From the NCBI GenBank assembly GCA_018672475.1, contig JABHFS010000186.1, positions 1 through 54,924 of the forward strand: a stretch of DNA of 54,924 bases. Reading direction: 5' to 3'. Source of the stretch: Gemmatimonadota bacterium. GTDB taxonomy: Bacteria > Latescibacterota > UBA2968 > UBA8231. The notes below the pieces were generated by a model. The model ran no database searches. It was not told the DNA's origin and saw only the letters and a list, made by a program, of their open reading frames with translations. The first letter of the stretch is position 1, and every line of letters begins with the position of its first letter. Positions 41,553-51,110 of this stretch are shown piece after piece. The position numbers and the translations under genes were made by a program.

Positions 41553-42356
41553 TTACCCAGACCTTTCGACGGCCAAAAAGTGAATGACGCAAGTGACCTC
41601 AATACCGCCGGATGCATGTTCCACCCACCCCCGCAGTAACTTGCGCATTTGCGCCAATGCAAGCGGCGGCGCCCCCTGTCCCGTTGGCGTGCCGGCACCG
41701 GTGCATTTGAGGTGGCGCAAAAAAGCGTGGGCCGTAGAAAAACGCATTACCAACTCCTGCTCCCATTGCCGCACCTCAACCGCTTCGTGCACAAAGGCTC
41801 GTGCTACCGACGGGTGATCAGGCAAGGGATTGGCGGTGCAGGGCACGTGCAACGATTCGCACTCGCGGTGCCATTCGCGATACGAACCCGCACCGGGATA
41901 GCTGCAAAGCAGTTTCCCGCCAGGTTTAAGCGCCCGTACCATCCTCCGCAAACTCGCCGCCAAGTCAGTGAACCAGTGCATCGAGAAATTAGCGCATATC
42001 ATCGCGTAATGCTCCTCGCATGCCAACTGCTCACCATCTACAACAGTATAGCGAATACCAGGGTGGGCGATGCCCGCCGCAGCGATCTTCTCGCGGCAAT
42101 ATGTGATCATCGCGGGCGAGACATCCGTAAATTCCAAATCGCGACCGGGGAAAATTGCTGGCAACTCGATACTGAGCAGGCCTGTGCCGCACCCCATTTC
42201 TAGCACCGGTCCCTCGGGCAACCCCACCGCATACTGCCCTGCGCATTCAGCCAATGCCGAAGCGGCAACGCGTTGTTCCCGGGCATGATCATCGTAGACC
42301 GTGACCCGGCGCGAAAAACTCTCCGCGACCCGTTTCTTTAAGCCCCGTGTCGTCAT
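41553..42356 (-). CDS. bioC: Malonyl-ACP O-methyltransferase
   Basis: A 267-aa SAM-dependent methyltransferase. KKRVAESFSRRVTVYDDHA is the BioC N-terminus, VLEMGCGTGLLSIEL the SAM motif I, and DLAASLRRMVRALKPGGKLL motif II/III. BioC masks malonyl-ACP so that fatty-acid enzymes can build pimeloyl-ACP ester. It shares an ATGA overlap with the next upstream gene. Confidence 0.9.
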   Translation of the reverse strand: MTTRGLKKRVAESFSRRVTVYDDHAREQRVAASALAECAGQYAVGLPEGPVLEMGCGTGLLSIELPAIFPGRDLEFTDVSPAMITYCREKIAAAGIAHPGIRYTVVDGEQLACEEHYAMICANFSMHWFTDLAASLRRMVRALKPGGKLLCSYPGAGSYREWHRECESLHVPCTANPLPDHPSVARAFVHEAVEVRQWEQELVMRFSTAHAFLRHLKCTGAGTPTGQGAPPLALAQMRKLLRGWVEHASGGIEVTCVIHFLAVERSG

Positions 42357-43021
42357 CGCTGGGCACACTGCAAACGCCACGCCCGTTCTATCGCTTGCCA
42401 ACATTCGCGAGCATGGCTTATCGGCAATCCATGACCGGCAGAGGGAAAAATACTGCGATCACTATTGCCCAAAGCCTCGTGCAGTTCCTCGGCCCGCTCC
42501 ACCGGCACGATCCGGTCTTCGTCGCCGTGCAATATCAGCACATGCCCTGCAGCGGCTAGCCCTTCTATCCCCAACACACTATCCTGTAAACACTGCAGGT
42601 CCGCACGCAAACGCGCCACATCAAGATCTCCTGGTAGACGACTATTTCCCCCTATGCCGCAACGAGCGTAAAAGTCCCCCAACAAAGCCGCCGGTTCGCG
42701 CTGCAACCGCGCCAACATCCGGTCTACCGTGCGGCGCGAGCGCCTGGCCAAGTTCGCGCGGTCGGCGTGAAAATGCGCAAAGCCGCCGAGCACGACCACC
42801 AATTCCGCTGCTTGGAGGCATTCTGATGCGACCATATGCAGGCCAAGCGAATGCGTTATCACGATTTGAAAACGCGAAGACGTCTCGCAGCAAGGCGGTC
42901 CGAAATATCCGCGGTCGGGACAATGCAACGCAAAATTCGCAGGCAACAAATCGCGCCAATCTCGCCAGCATTCAGCGCTAAAACCCCACCCATGCTGCGC
43001 CAACACCTCAACTTCTGTCAT
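42353..43021 (-). CDS. Alpha/beta hydrolase, probable pimeloyl-ACP methyl ester esterase (BioH/BioG role)
   Basis: A 222-aa alpha/beta hydrolase with QHGWGFSAECWRDW (oxyanion region, as in BioH HGWG), the nucleophile in VITHSLGLHMV, the Asp in LILHGDEDRIVPVERA and the His in SAGHGLPI. The nucleophile elbow THSLG differs from the usual G-x-S-x-G. Its position between bioC and bioF with overlaps on both sides makes it the likely gatekeeper esterase that frees pimeloyl-ACP. Sequence alone does not say whether it is nearer BioH or BioG. Confidence 0.75.
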   Translation of the reverse strand: MTEVEVLAQHGWGFSAECWRDWRDLLPANFALHCPDRGYFGPPCCETSSRFQIVITHSLGLHMVASECLQAAELVVVLGGFAHFHADRANLARRSRRTVDRMLARLQREPAALLGDFYARCGIGGNSRLPGDLDVARLRADLQCLQDSVLGIEGLAAAGHVLILHGDEDRIVPVERAEELHEALGNSDRSIFPSAGHGLPISHARECWQAIERAWRLQCAQR

Positions 43022-44174
43022 CGCGCCATCGCCTCAGCCTTTCGAGCAACGACTCGAGATCGCTCCGTTGGTGCAAGGCGTTAAGCGCCAACCGAATCCG
43101 CGCACTGCCCGGCTCTACCGTCGGCGGCCGGATCGCCACCGCCAAATAACCGCTCTCTTCGAGGTAGCGATTGAGCGCCAGCGCGTCCTCTTCCGCCCCG
43201 ACCACCACTGGCACGATCTGCGAGCCCGCCAAGCCCACATCCCAGCCCTGGTCTCGCAACCCAGCACGCAAATAGCCGACATTGGCGAACAAAGCCCGTC
43301 GTTGCGCGTCCATCTCCGGCACCAATTCAAGCGCCGCGTCGATCGAACCCAACACACTCGGCGGCAGCGCCGTAGTATAGATAAAACCCGAGCAATTATT
43401 GACCAAATATTCCCACATCGACTCACCACAGGCGATATAGGCCCCGAAAGCGCCCATGGCCTTGCCAAATGTGCCAATGCACACATCCACCCCTTTCCCA
43501 CAGGTAAGCCCCATTCCCCGCTCGCCCAGCACGCCGGTAGCGTGCGCCTCGTCGACAATCAATAAGGCGTCGAATTCGGCCGCCAATTCGACTAGCGCAT
43601 CGATATCGCTAATATCGCCGTCCATGCTAAAGACCGACTCGGTGACGATCAGCCGGCGCGTATAATCCGCCTCGGCGCCCTCCACCAATAATGCCCGCAG
43701 ATGATCTAGATCGCCGTGGCGGTAGCGCCGCGCCTGACAACGACTCAACGCCGCACCTTGTATCAGACTATTGTGACAACGCCGATCGAGCAGCATCAGG
43801 CAATGCCGGTCCGCCAAGGCGGGCAGCAGCGAGATGTTGGCCTGATAACCGGAATTGAACACCAGCGCCTTGGCCGTCTGCTTGAGTCCGGCCAAACGCT
43901 CTTCAACCCGGGCGAAACCCGGATGGGAGCCAGCAATTAGTCGCGAAGCCCTCGCCCCAGCACCATGGAGATCGGCGAATTCAACCGCCCGCTGCCGCAA
44001 GAGCGGATGCGACGCCAAACCCAAATAGTCATTGCTGCTGAAGTTGACGAGCTTCCGACCTTCGGCGATAACGGTCGTCCCCTCGCCGGCCTGCAAGGTC
44101 CGCAACGCGCGCAATTGCCCCTGCTCTCGGCGGCGCGCCAACTCGCGATCGACAAAATCTAATTTGCTAGCCAT
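43008..44174 (-). CDS. bioF: 8-amino-7-oxononanoate synthase
   Basis: A 388-aa PLP enzyme joining pimeloyl-ACP and alanine. NFSSNDYLGLASHP, FNSGYQANISLLPAL, DEAHATGVLGERGMGL and the PLP Lys in GTFGKAMGAFGAYIA are all present in normal order. It is first in the minus-strand operon bioF-bioH-like-bioC-bioD-bioA, whose genes all overlap or nearly touch. Confidence 0.96.
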   Translation of the reverse strand: MASKLDFVDRELARRREQGQLRALRTLQAGEGTTVIAEGRKLVNFSSNDYLGLASHPLLRQRAVEFADLHGAGARASRLIAGSHPGFARVEERLAGLKQTAKALVFNSGYQANISLLPALADRHCLMLLDRRCHNSLIQGAALSRCQARRYRHGDLDHLRALLVEGAEADYTRRLIVTESVFSMDGDISDIDALVELAAEFDALLIVDEAHATGVLGERGMGLTCGKGVDVCIGTFGKAMGAFGAYIACGESMWEYLVNNCSGFIYTTALPPSVLGSIDAALELVPEMDAQRRALFANVGYLRAGLRDQGWDVGLAGSQIVPVVVGAEEDALALNRYLEESGYLAVAIRPPTVEPGSARIRLALNALHQRSDLESLLERLRRWRDDRS

Positions 44175-44295
44175 AGTCTGGAGTATCGGATCTCTTAGAA
44201 AAAGTATATACCTAAATTTAAAGTCTAAGATCTATCAAATAATAGATACCGGCAAGATAGACACCATTGAGATCGACCCCATTCGCAGATACCAC

Positions 44296-44324
44296 TTGCC
44301 CCTAAGACCAAGCCACTCTATTAT
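44296..44324 (+). promoter_or_regulatory. sigma-70-type promoter of panB
   Basis: TTGCCC (44296-44301), 17-nt spacer, TATTAT (44319-44324). The minus strand has an overlapping TATAAT (44320-44325) that may serve bioF, although no good -35 box accompanies it. Confidence 0.5.
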
Positions 44325-44366
44325 ACTGTAAACTTGTGAATTAACTGCATTGCGAGACTGCGCCCG

Positions 44367-45263
44367 ATGCCAAATACCCCCGACAAAATCACCGCTTCTT
44401 CGCTGCAATCGCAAAAGCAGCGGGGACAGAAAATTAGCATGCTGACGGCCTACGACTACCCGACGGCCCTGCTACAAGACGAAGCCGGTATCGACGTGAT
44501 TTTTGTCGGCGACTCGGTGGGCACCAATGTGCTCGGCTACCGCAGCCCGCAGCAAGTCACGATGGACGATATTCTCCACCACCTGCGGGCAGTGCGCCGA
44601 GCGGTGCGCCGAGCCTACCTGCTGGCCGACCTGCCCTTTATGTCCTATCAGGCCTCGGTGGAAACCGCGGTTGAAAACGCTGGGCGCCTCGTGCAAGAAG
44701 GCGGCACGGAAGGCGTCAAACTCGAAGGCGGCCTGCCCGTTTTACCACAAGTCAAAGCCATAGTCGAAGCCGGTATCCCCGTCGTCGGGCACCTCGGTTT
44801 CACCCCCCAGTCGCAAGCCCGCGAATTTTATCTCTTCAGCGACCGACGCGGCACCGTGCCCAAATTTCAGGGCAAAGGACCCAAGGGGGCCAAAGCCCTT
44901 ATTGAGGAAGCCCTACGTCTGGAAGACGCCGGCATTTTCGCCCTAGTGCTCGAGCTAGTCACCGAAGAGGCCGCGCAGGCCGTGACCGAGCGCCTTTCCA
45001 TCCCCGTTATCGGCATCGGCGCCGGACGCTATTGCGACGGCCAAGTCCTTATCGTGCACGACCTGGTCGGGCTCAACGAAGAAGACCTGATCTTGGCCAA
45101 GGCCTATGGCCAGACGCGCCAGGTCTGGTTGGATATTTTCAGCACTTATCGTCGGGAAGTGGCAGAGGGTTTATTTCCCACGGCGGAAAACGTCGCCCAT
45201 ATGGAACCCGATAAACACGCCGAGTTAGATGCATTGCTCAAAGGCAACGGCAAGAACGATTGA
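44367..45263 (+). CDS. panB: 3-methyl-2-oxobutanoate hydroxymethyltransferase
   Basis: A 298-aa ketopantoate hydroxymethyltransferase, first step of pantothenate synthesis. KISMLTAYDYPTALLQDEAG, VIFVGDSVGTNVLGY (metal-binding Asp), ADLPFMSYQAS, VKLEGG, GHLGFTPQS and IGIGAGRYCDGQVLIVHDL are all present. Length is normal. No panC or panD is next to it; the following gene is an unrelated symporter 23 nt away. Confidence 0.96.
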   Translation: MPNTPDKITASSLQSQKQRGQKISMLTAYDYPTALLQDEAGIDVIFVGDSVGTNVLGYRSPQQVTMDDILHHLRAVRRAVRRAYLLADLPFMSYQASVETAVENAGRLVQEGGTEGVKLEGGLPVLPQVKAIVEAGIPVVGHLGFTPQSQAREFYLFSDRRGTVPKFQGKGPKGAKALIEEALRLEDAGIFALVLELVTEEAAQAVTERLSIPVIGIGAGRYCDGQVLIVHDLVGLNEEDLILAKAYGQTRQVWLDIFSTYRREVAEGLFPTAENVAHMEPDKHAELDALLKGNGKND

Positions 45264-45286
45264 TCCTTCCAGAGGAGAATGCTTAG

Positions 45287-46789
45287 ATGCGCTCGTTTTA
45301 CACCACCGCACTGATTCTGGGGCTTGCCGCCCCCGCCTTGGCCCAAACCGACGAGTCGAGTAGGACCCCGAGTTACCTCGCCAGCCTCGATTCGATTATG
45401 GGAGAGATCGTCGCCCTGCTTTCCACCGTGCTGCTTTTCGACTTTGGCACCGGCCTGCCGCTGATCGTCGCCGTGCTGCTCTTTGGCGGCATCTTCTACA
45501 GCTTTTACTTCGGCTGGTTTTCCATCCGTGCCTTCCGCCACGCCATCGACGTCGTACGCGGGATCTACGACGACCCCAACGACCCCGGTGAAATATCGCA
45601 CTTCAAGGCGCTGACCAGCGCGCTTTCCGCAACCATCGGCCTCGGTAATATCGCCGGTGTCGCCGTCGCCATCGGCACCGGTGGCCCCGGGGCGCTGGTC
45701 TGGATGATCGTTACTGCGATCTTCGGCATGTCCTCAAAATTAGCCTCCTGTACCCTAGCGATTATGTATCGCACGATCCAAAGCGATGGGCGCGTCACCG
45801 GCGGCCCCATGTACTACCTTGAAAAAGGGCTTGAACTCCGGGGGTTCAAAAAACTCGGCCGCGCCCTCGCCGTGCTCTTCGCCATGCTCTGTATCGGTGG
45901 TGCACTCGGCGGTGGCAATATGTTTCAATCGAATCAGACCGTAGAAGCGCTCGGCGTAGTCAGCCCCATCTTCAAAACCTATAATTGGCTCTTCGGGTTG
46001 ATTCTCGCTGCAATGGTCGGCGCAGTCATCATCGGCGGCATCCAACGCATCGCCAGCGTAACCTCTCGCCTCGTTCCGACCATGTGCATTCTCTATGTGC
46101 TCAGCGCCCTCTTCATTATCTTGAGCAATATTGGCGAAGTGCCCGCGATGTTCGTGCTCATCTTTAGCGAGGCCTTTTCCGGCCAAGCGGTAGAAGGCGG
46201 TATTCTGGGCATAGCGATTATCGGTATCACCCGCGCCGCCTTCTCCAACGAGGCCGGCATCGGCTCGGCGGCGATCGCGCACGCAGCGGCCAAAACCGAG
46301 GAGCCGGCGCGCGAGGGCATCGTGGCGATGATCGGCCCCTTTATCGATACGATCGTCATCTGCACCATGACCGCGTTAGTCGTGCTTTTAACCGGCGTCT
46401 ACAAGGACCCCAACTTGCAAGGCAAAGGCGCGGAGATGACCGCCACCGCCTTCGGCTCGGTCATCCCGGGTGCAGAAATCGCATTGGCCATCATTATCTG
46501 CCTCTTCGCCTACTCGACAATGATCTCCTGGGAATACTACGGCGAACGCGCGTGGGAATACCTCTTCGGCAGCGGCTCGCTATTGATCTTCCGCCTGCTC
46601 TTTATCCTCTTTGTCTGGATCGGCGCCGTCAGTCAGTTGGCCAACGTCATCAGCTTCTCAGACCTGATGATCCTCAGTATGGCCGTTCCCAATATCATCG
46701 GCGGAATTATTCTCAGCCCCTTGATCAAGGAGAAGCTGCAAGAATATTGGGCACGACTGCAACGCGGCGAAATGCGGCGTTTCAAATAG
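45287..46789 (+). CDS. Alanine/glycine:cation symporter (AgcS family)
   Basis: A 500-aa secondary transporter with an N-terminal export signal (LILGLAAPALAQ) and about eleven hydrophobic helices. GLGNIAGVAVAIGTGGPGALVWM is the AGCS signature and GGPMYYLEKGL, AGIGSAAIAHAAA and FAYSTMISWEYYGER follow in order. Family members import alanine or glycine with Na+ (or H+). The Na+ pump NQR in the same window could supply the gradient. AGAGGAG lies 9 nt before the ATG. Confidence 0.93.
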   Translation: MRSFYTTALILGLAAPALAQTDESSRTPSYLASLDSIMGEIVALLSTVLLFDFGTGLPLIVAVLLFGGIFYSFYFGWFSIRAFRHAIDVVRGIYDDPNDPGEISHFKALTSALSATIGLGNIAGVAVAIGTGGPGALVWMIVTAIFGMSSKLASCTLAIMYRTIQSDGRVTGGPMYYLEKGLELRGFKKLGRALAVLFAMLCIGGALGGGNMFQSNQTVEALGVVSPIFKTYNWLFGLILAAMVGAVIIGGIQRIASVTSRLVPTMCILYVLSALFIILSNIGEVPAMFVLIFSEAFSGQAVEGGILGIAIIGITRAAFSNEAGIGSAAIAHAAAKTEEPAREGIVAMIGPFIDTIVICTMTALVVLLTGVYKDPNLQGKGAEMTATAFGSVIPGAEIALAIIICLFAYSTMISWEYYGERAWEYLFGSGSLLIFRLLFILFVWIGAVSQLANVISFSDLMILSMAVPNIIGGIILSPLIKEKLQEYWARLQRGEMRRFK

Positions 46790-46879
46790 GCGCCTTGCAC
46801 TGCCCCGTGATTAGAGTATCATCACCGAACCACTAGTATAGTGCGCCTTCCGTTAACCGCCAACGCCGTTTTGCCTCTA

Positions 46880-47956
46880 ATGAGACCCATGATTTTTTGT
46901 ATACTCCTCGCCGTCGCCGTGCCACTTTTCGCCGAGGAGCCGACGCAACTTGATGTCCTCCTTCTAGAAGAAAACTTTCACCCTGAGCTTCTGCGTTTCA
47001 CCGCAACGCTCGCACCTCTGCGAGAAGCCGAATTGGCGTTTGAGGTTCCAGGCGAGGTAAATACCCGCCCCGCCGAGTTGGGCCAAAGGGTCGAACCGGG
47101 TCAGGAACTGCTCACACTGAACCCGCGCCGGTTCAAAATCCAAAAGCAGCTCAGGAACGCCGAATTACAAGGCGCACAAAGTCAGTTTGAACTCGCCGAA
47201 TTAAATTTTCACCGCTCCGAAATTCTGTACCGCGACAGCACCCTGAGCCAAGAAGCGGTCGATCAATCCCGTTACCAACGCGACGCGGCCCAGAGCTTAA
47301 GGGATGTGGCCCGTGCGAGACTAGCTTTGGCTCGCTTAGACCTGATGGCGAGCTCGATCCGCGCCCCATTCGCCGGCGAGGTCGCCGCTCTTCATGTCGA
47401 GATAGGAGAACGAGTCGCTGCTGGACAGGCCGCCCTGCGACTCGCCGCGCGCGACACGGTCATCCTACGCGCCCACGTTTCAGCGACTGCACTCAACAAG
47501 CTCAAAATTGGCCTATCGGCAAAAGTTGAACCAGCAGACGGACGACCGGCCTTCTTCGCTAGTATCACCCATATAGGCCAAGTCGCCGACCCAACATCAC
47601 GACGATATCCCATAAAGCTTTTAGCGGCAGATCCCGGCGGCCCCCTGGGCATACTCGCCTCGCTCACTGTCACCAGTGAACAGGACCTGCGCGGCGTCGA
47701 ATTGCCTGCCACTGCGCTGCGCTTTCGCTCGAACCGAGCGTACACCTATATCGTCGCCGGTTCGGGTAATAGCGGCGAATTAGTAGAACGCCAGGTTGAG
47801 ATCGGCGCGGAGCTGTCCGGCGGCCGGTTCTTCATCACCGATGGTCTGGCCCCGGGCGACCGAGTCGTCGAATTCGGATCCGTCCCGTTCGCGCCTGGCC
47901 AGACCGTACAAATTGCTCGGACTCGGCGCCTGCAGCAAGAACGCGTCGGGCGATGA
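46880..47956 (+). CDS. RND efflux periplasmic adaptor (membrane fusion protein)
   Basis: About 358 aa, with a signal peptide (MIFCILLAVAVPLFAEE). A lipoyl-type half (ELAFEVPGEVNTRPAELGQRV and IRAPFAGEVAALHVEIGERV), an intervening alpha-helical hairpin with SQFELAELNFHRSEIL, and a beta-barrel with TVILRAHVSATALNKLKIG follow HlyD/AcrA architecture. The 3' end overlaps the pump gene by 4 bp (ATGA). The start is uncertain: ATGs at 46880 and 46889 and a GTG at 46841 all lack strong ribosome boxes. Confidence 0.88.
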   Translation: MRPMIFCILLAVAVPLFAEEPTQLDVLLLEENFHPELLRFTATLAPLREAELAFEVPGEVNTRPAELGQRVEPGQELLTLNPRRFKIQKQLRNAELQGAQSQFELAELNFHRSEILYRDSTLSQEAVDQSRYQRDAAQSLRDVARARLALARLDLMASSIRAPFAGEVAALHVEIGERVAAGQAALRLAARDTVILRAHVSATALNKLKIGLSAKVEPADGRPAFFASITHIGQVADPTSRRYPIKLLAADPGGPLGILASLTVTSEQDLRGVELPATALRFRSNRAYTYIVAGSGNSGELVERQVEIGAELSGGRFFITDGLAPGDRVVEFGSVPFAPGQTVQIARTRRLQQERVGR

Positions 47957-50900
47957 ACGTTTTTTTTCGCTGGATAGTCCACAACCCGCTCATCGCCAAC
48001 CTACTGACCTTCTGCCTCCTGCTCGGGGGCGGGATCGCTTACCGGACCATGCCACAAGAGTATCTGCCCCCGGTAAACCTCAAATGGCTGATCGCCGTGC
48101 TCTCCTACCCTGGCGTATCGGCGGCCGATATCGAGCAGATCATTACCCGCCCCGTCGAAGACGAGCTCGAAGAAATAGACTTCGTCAATCAGTTCAACTC
48201 CACCAGCACCGAAGGCAGCGTCGAGTTCTCCATGCAGTTCGAGGATATTTCGCTAGACGAATTCGAACGCCAATACCAGGAAGTCCGCCAAGGGGTCGAC
48301 CGCGCCGACCTACCGGACGGCGTGCTCGACCCCTTCTACATAAAAATTAAATCATCTAACTTCATCCCCTTAGTGCAGATCGCATTGACCGGCGGCACAG
48401 AAATAGCCTACCACGAACTTCGCCACCGTGCCGAAGAGTTGCGCGATAGCATCGAGAGGTTCTGGGAGGTCGACCGCGTTTTTCTTTACGACGACCGCGA
48501 ACGCCAGATCCACGTCGAAGTCGACCCGCTGAGCGCCCGCGCGCTCAGCCTCAGCCTGGACGACCTCGGCCGGGCACTCGAAATGAGCAACCTCGACCTG
48601 CCTGCCGGTACCCTGGAACTGGGTTCGAGCGAGTATCTTATCCGCAGCGCGGATCAGTTCCGCAGCTTGCGCGACATCAGGGCAGCCATAGTCCGCCCCG
48701 ACCCCCTAGGCAACCACGTGCGCCTCGGTCAGGTAGCGGCGGTCCGCGACACCTATGCCCGCGAGGAAGCGCGGTCGCGGCTCAACGGCCAGCGCAGTAT
48801 CGCCCTCGGCGTTACCAAGAAAGACGTCGGCTCGTCGTTGGACCTGCTCGAAAAAACCCACGCGTTATTGGCCGAATTCGCCGTCGGCCTACCCCCTGGG
48901 ATCGGAGTCGAGCTGGTCAATGACACGTCGATCCGCGTCAGAAATGCCCTCAGCAACCTGCAGATCAACGCGCTCGCCGGCGGCCTGTTAGTAGTCTTCG
49001 TGCTTTGGATGTTTTTGGGGTTGCGCAACAGCCTGCTGGCCGCCGTCGGTATTCCGGTCGCGTTCGCTTTAGCTTTCGTCTTGCTCAAACTTACCGGCGC
49101 CTCGATAAACGAGAATACGCTCTTCGGCCTAGTACTCGTATTGGGTATGGTCGTCGATGACGCCATCGTGGTCATTGAAAACGTCTACCGGTATATTCAG
49201 GCCGGCCATCAACGCCGCCAAGCCGCGATCGAAGGCACCCGTGAAGTTCTCGCACCGGTGCTGACCTCAACTTTGACGACCATCGCCGCTTTCATGCCTT
49301 TAGTCTTGCTACCTGGCACCATCGGCGAATTCCTGCAAGTCGTGCCCATCACCGTCAGCCTAACCCTACTGGCCTCGCTGGTCGAGTGTTTCGCGATTTT
49401 GCCTTCGCACATCGCGGATTACGGCGGCAGCCGCGACAGCCGCAGCCCACTCGACGAACCCATGGCGCGGCTAACCCGCGCCTACCAGGCCCTGCTCAGC
49501 CGAATCCTGCCTTCCTGGACGCGCTATGCCATAGCGCTAGGTGTCCCCCTGTCGATCTTCGCGGCCTCCGCCTATATCTTCCCGCAATTGCGTCAAGAGC
49601 TCTTCAGCTCCGATCCGCAAAGTTATTTTGCCGTCTGGCTAAAATTGCCCGAGGGCACTGCACTCAATGAAACGGACCGGCATACCCGCATACTCGAAGC
49701 CGCCGTCCGCCGCCTACCGCCGGATGACCTGGCCCTAGTCGAACGTATCCTGGTCAATGTCGGCGTACAAAACGCCGCCGACCGCTCCTACGTACGCCCC
49801 AATTTCGCCGAGCTTGTCGTCGACGTCACCGACGGCCCCGAAATGATCGATAAGTTACAACGAATGGTCGCCTTTGTTCGCGACGAAGCCCGCGACCTCG
49901 GCTACGATGACGAAGTAGTACAAGTCAAGATCATCCAGGCCGGACCGCCGAAAGACGCCCCGCTGGAAGCAAAAATTCAGGGCGATGATTTCGTTGCCTT
50001 GGAAGAAATCGCCACCCTGCTCAAAACACACCTGAAAACCTACCCGGGCTTGGTCTCCATTGACGACGACTTTGCCGAGGGTAAAAACGAGCTCATTTTT
50101 CGCCTGCGCCACGAGGAAGCACGTAGGCTGGGGTTAAACGCGGCTGATGTCGGAGGGGCACTACAAGGGGCATTGCGGGGACGTCCCTCCGGAGTCTATC
50201 GCGCCGACGACGAGGAAATGCCCATCCTGGTCCGCTATCGCCCCGACTGGTTCCAAACTGGTGCGGACTTGCAGGACCTCGAAATTCGCACTCCAGCCGG
50301 CGGATTCGTCAACCTCGGTTCGGTCGCCGACCTAGAACGCGGCGTCGGCTATAGTGAGATCAAACGCCGGGACTTTCGCCGTACGGTCACGGTCTTTGCC
50401 GACGAAGCCCCTGACGCCCTCGGGACTGCGGCCCCGGCCATTGAGGGTCTACGCGGTTATTTTGAGCGCGAAGTCGCTCCTGCCTACCCGGGCTACAGCC
50501 TCATATTTGGCGGCCAATTCCAGGAGTTCGAGCGTAGCTTCGACAACATAATTCTACTTTTCGGCTTCGGCGCCTTGTGCATCTTCTTCATTCTCGTGGT
50601 GCAGTTTCGCTCTCTGATCCAACCCTTTATCATTCTCACCACCATCCCCTTCGCCCTCGCCGGTGCTCTACTCGGCCTGGTGCTCGGCGGCTTCCCCCTC
50701 TCGATCACGGTTATCTATGGCATGGTCGGGCTCTCCGGGGTCGTTGTAAATGATTCAATCGTGTTCATCAGCTTTATCAACACCGCCCGGGCAAAGGGTG
50801 ATGAACGGCTTACCGCGATCTTGGCCGGGGCGGGCAAACGCCTCAGGCCCATTATCCTCACGACAGTCACGACTATCGGCGGTGTGCTGCCCATCGCCTT

Positions 50901-51084
50901 GGGTTTGCTGGGTAAATCCGAAGTTTGGTCACCGCTAGCTACACTGATCGTCTTCGGCCTCGGTACCGCCTCGGCACTGATGCTGATCGTTATCCCTTGT
51001 CTCTATTTCGTCGTGGAAGATGTGCGAGGTTTTTTTCGCCTCCGGACCGCCGTTCTCGGACAAATGTTGTACGAAAAAGAATAA
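47953..51084 (+). CDS. RND family efflux transporter permease
   Basis: A 1043-aa AcrB-type pump with twelve membrane helices and two large periplasmic loops. It starts FFRWIVHNPLIANLLTFCLL, with PGVSAADIEQIITRPVE, and TM4 carries the proton-relay acidic pair in LGMVVDDAIVVIENVYR. The second half has the matching VGLSGVVVNDSIVFISFINT. Export substrate is unknown. No outer-membrane TolC-like gene is beside it. The motif pattern resembles the group of RND pumps found in Gram-negatives with single-operon MFP-RND pairs. Confidence 0.95.
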   Translation: MNVFFRWIVHNPLIANLLTFCLLLGGGIAYRTMPQEYLPPVNLKWLIAVLSYPGVSAADIEQIITRPVEDELEEIDFVNQFNSTSTEGSVEFSMQFEDISLDEFERQYQEVRQGVDRADLPDGVLDPFYIKIKSSNFIPLVQIALTGGTEIAYHELRHRAEELRDSIERFWEVDRVFLYDDRERQIHVEVDPLSARALSLSLDDLGRALEMSNLDLPAGTLELGSSEYLIRSADQFRSLRDIRAAIVRPDPLGNHVRLGQVAAVRDTYAREEARSRLNGQRSIALGVTKKDVGSSLDLLEKTHALLAEFAVGLPPGIGVELVNDTSIRVRNALSNLQINALAGGLLVVFVLWMFLGLRNSLLAAVGIPVAFALAFVLLKLTGASINENTLFGLVLVLGMVVDDAIVVIENVYRYIQAGHQRRQAAIEGTREVLAPVLTSTLTTIAAFMPLVLLPGTIGEFLQVVPITVSLTLLASLVECFAILPSHIADYGGSRDSRSPLDEPMARLTRAYQALLSRILPSWTRYAIALGVPLSIFAASAYIFPQLRQELFSSDPQSYFAVWLKLPEGTALNETDRHTRILEAAVRRLPPDDLALVERILVNVGVQNAADRSYVRPNFAELVVDVTDGPEMIDKLQRMVAFVRDEARDLGYDDEVVQVKIIQAGPPKDAPLEAKIQGDDFVALEEIATLLKTHLKTYPGLVSIDDDFAEGKNELIFRLRHEEARRLGLNAADVGGALQGALRGRPSGVYRADDEEMPILVRYRPDWFQTGADLQDLEIRTPAGGFVNLGSVADLERGVGYSEIKRRDFRRTVTVFADEAPDALGTAAPAIEGLRGYFEREVAPAYPGYSLIFGGQFQEFERSFDNIILLFGFGALCIFFILVVQFRSLIQPFIILTTIPFALAGALLGLVLGGFPLSITVIYGMVGLSGVVVNDSIVFISFINTARAKGDERLTAILAGAGKRLRPIILTTVTTIGGVLPIALGLLGKSEVWSPLATLIVFGLGTASALMLIVIPCLYFVVEDVRGFFRLRTAVLGQMLYEKE

Positions 51085-51110
51085 CGGAGAGCTAAGACGC
51101 CAATGGGGAT

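Noticed and set aside
44175..44366. BirA operator between bioF and panB
   Set aside because: TGTAAAC and GTTAA half-site-like words occur but not as a properly spaced inverted pair.
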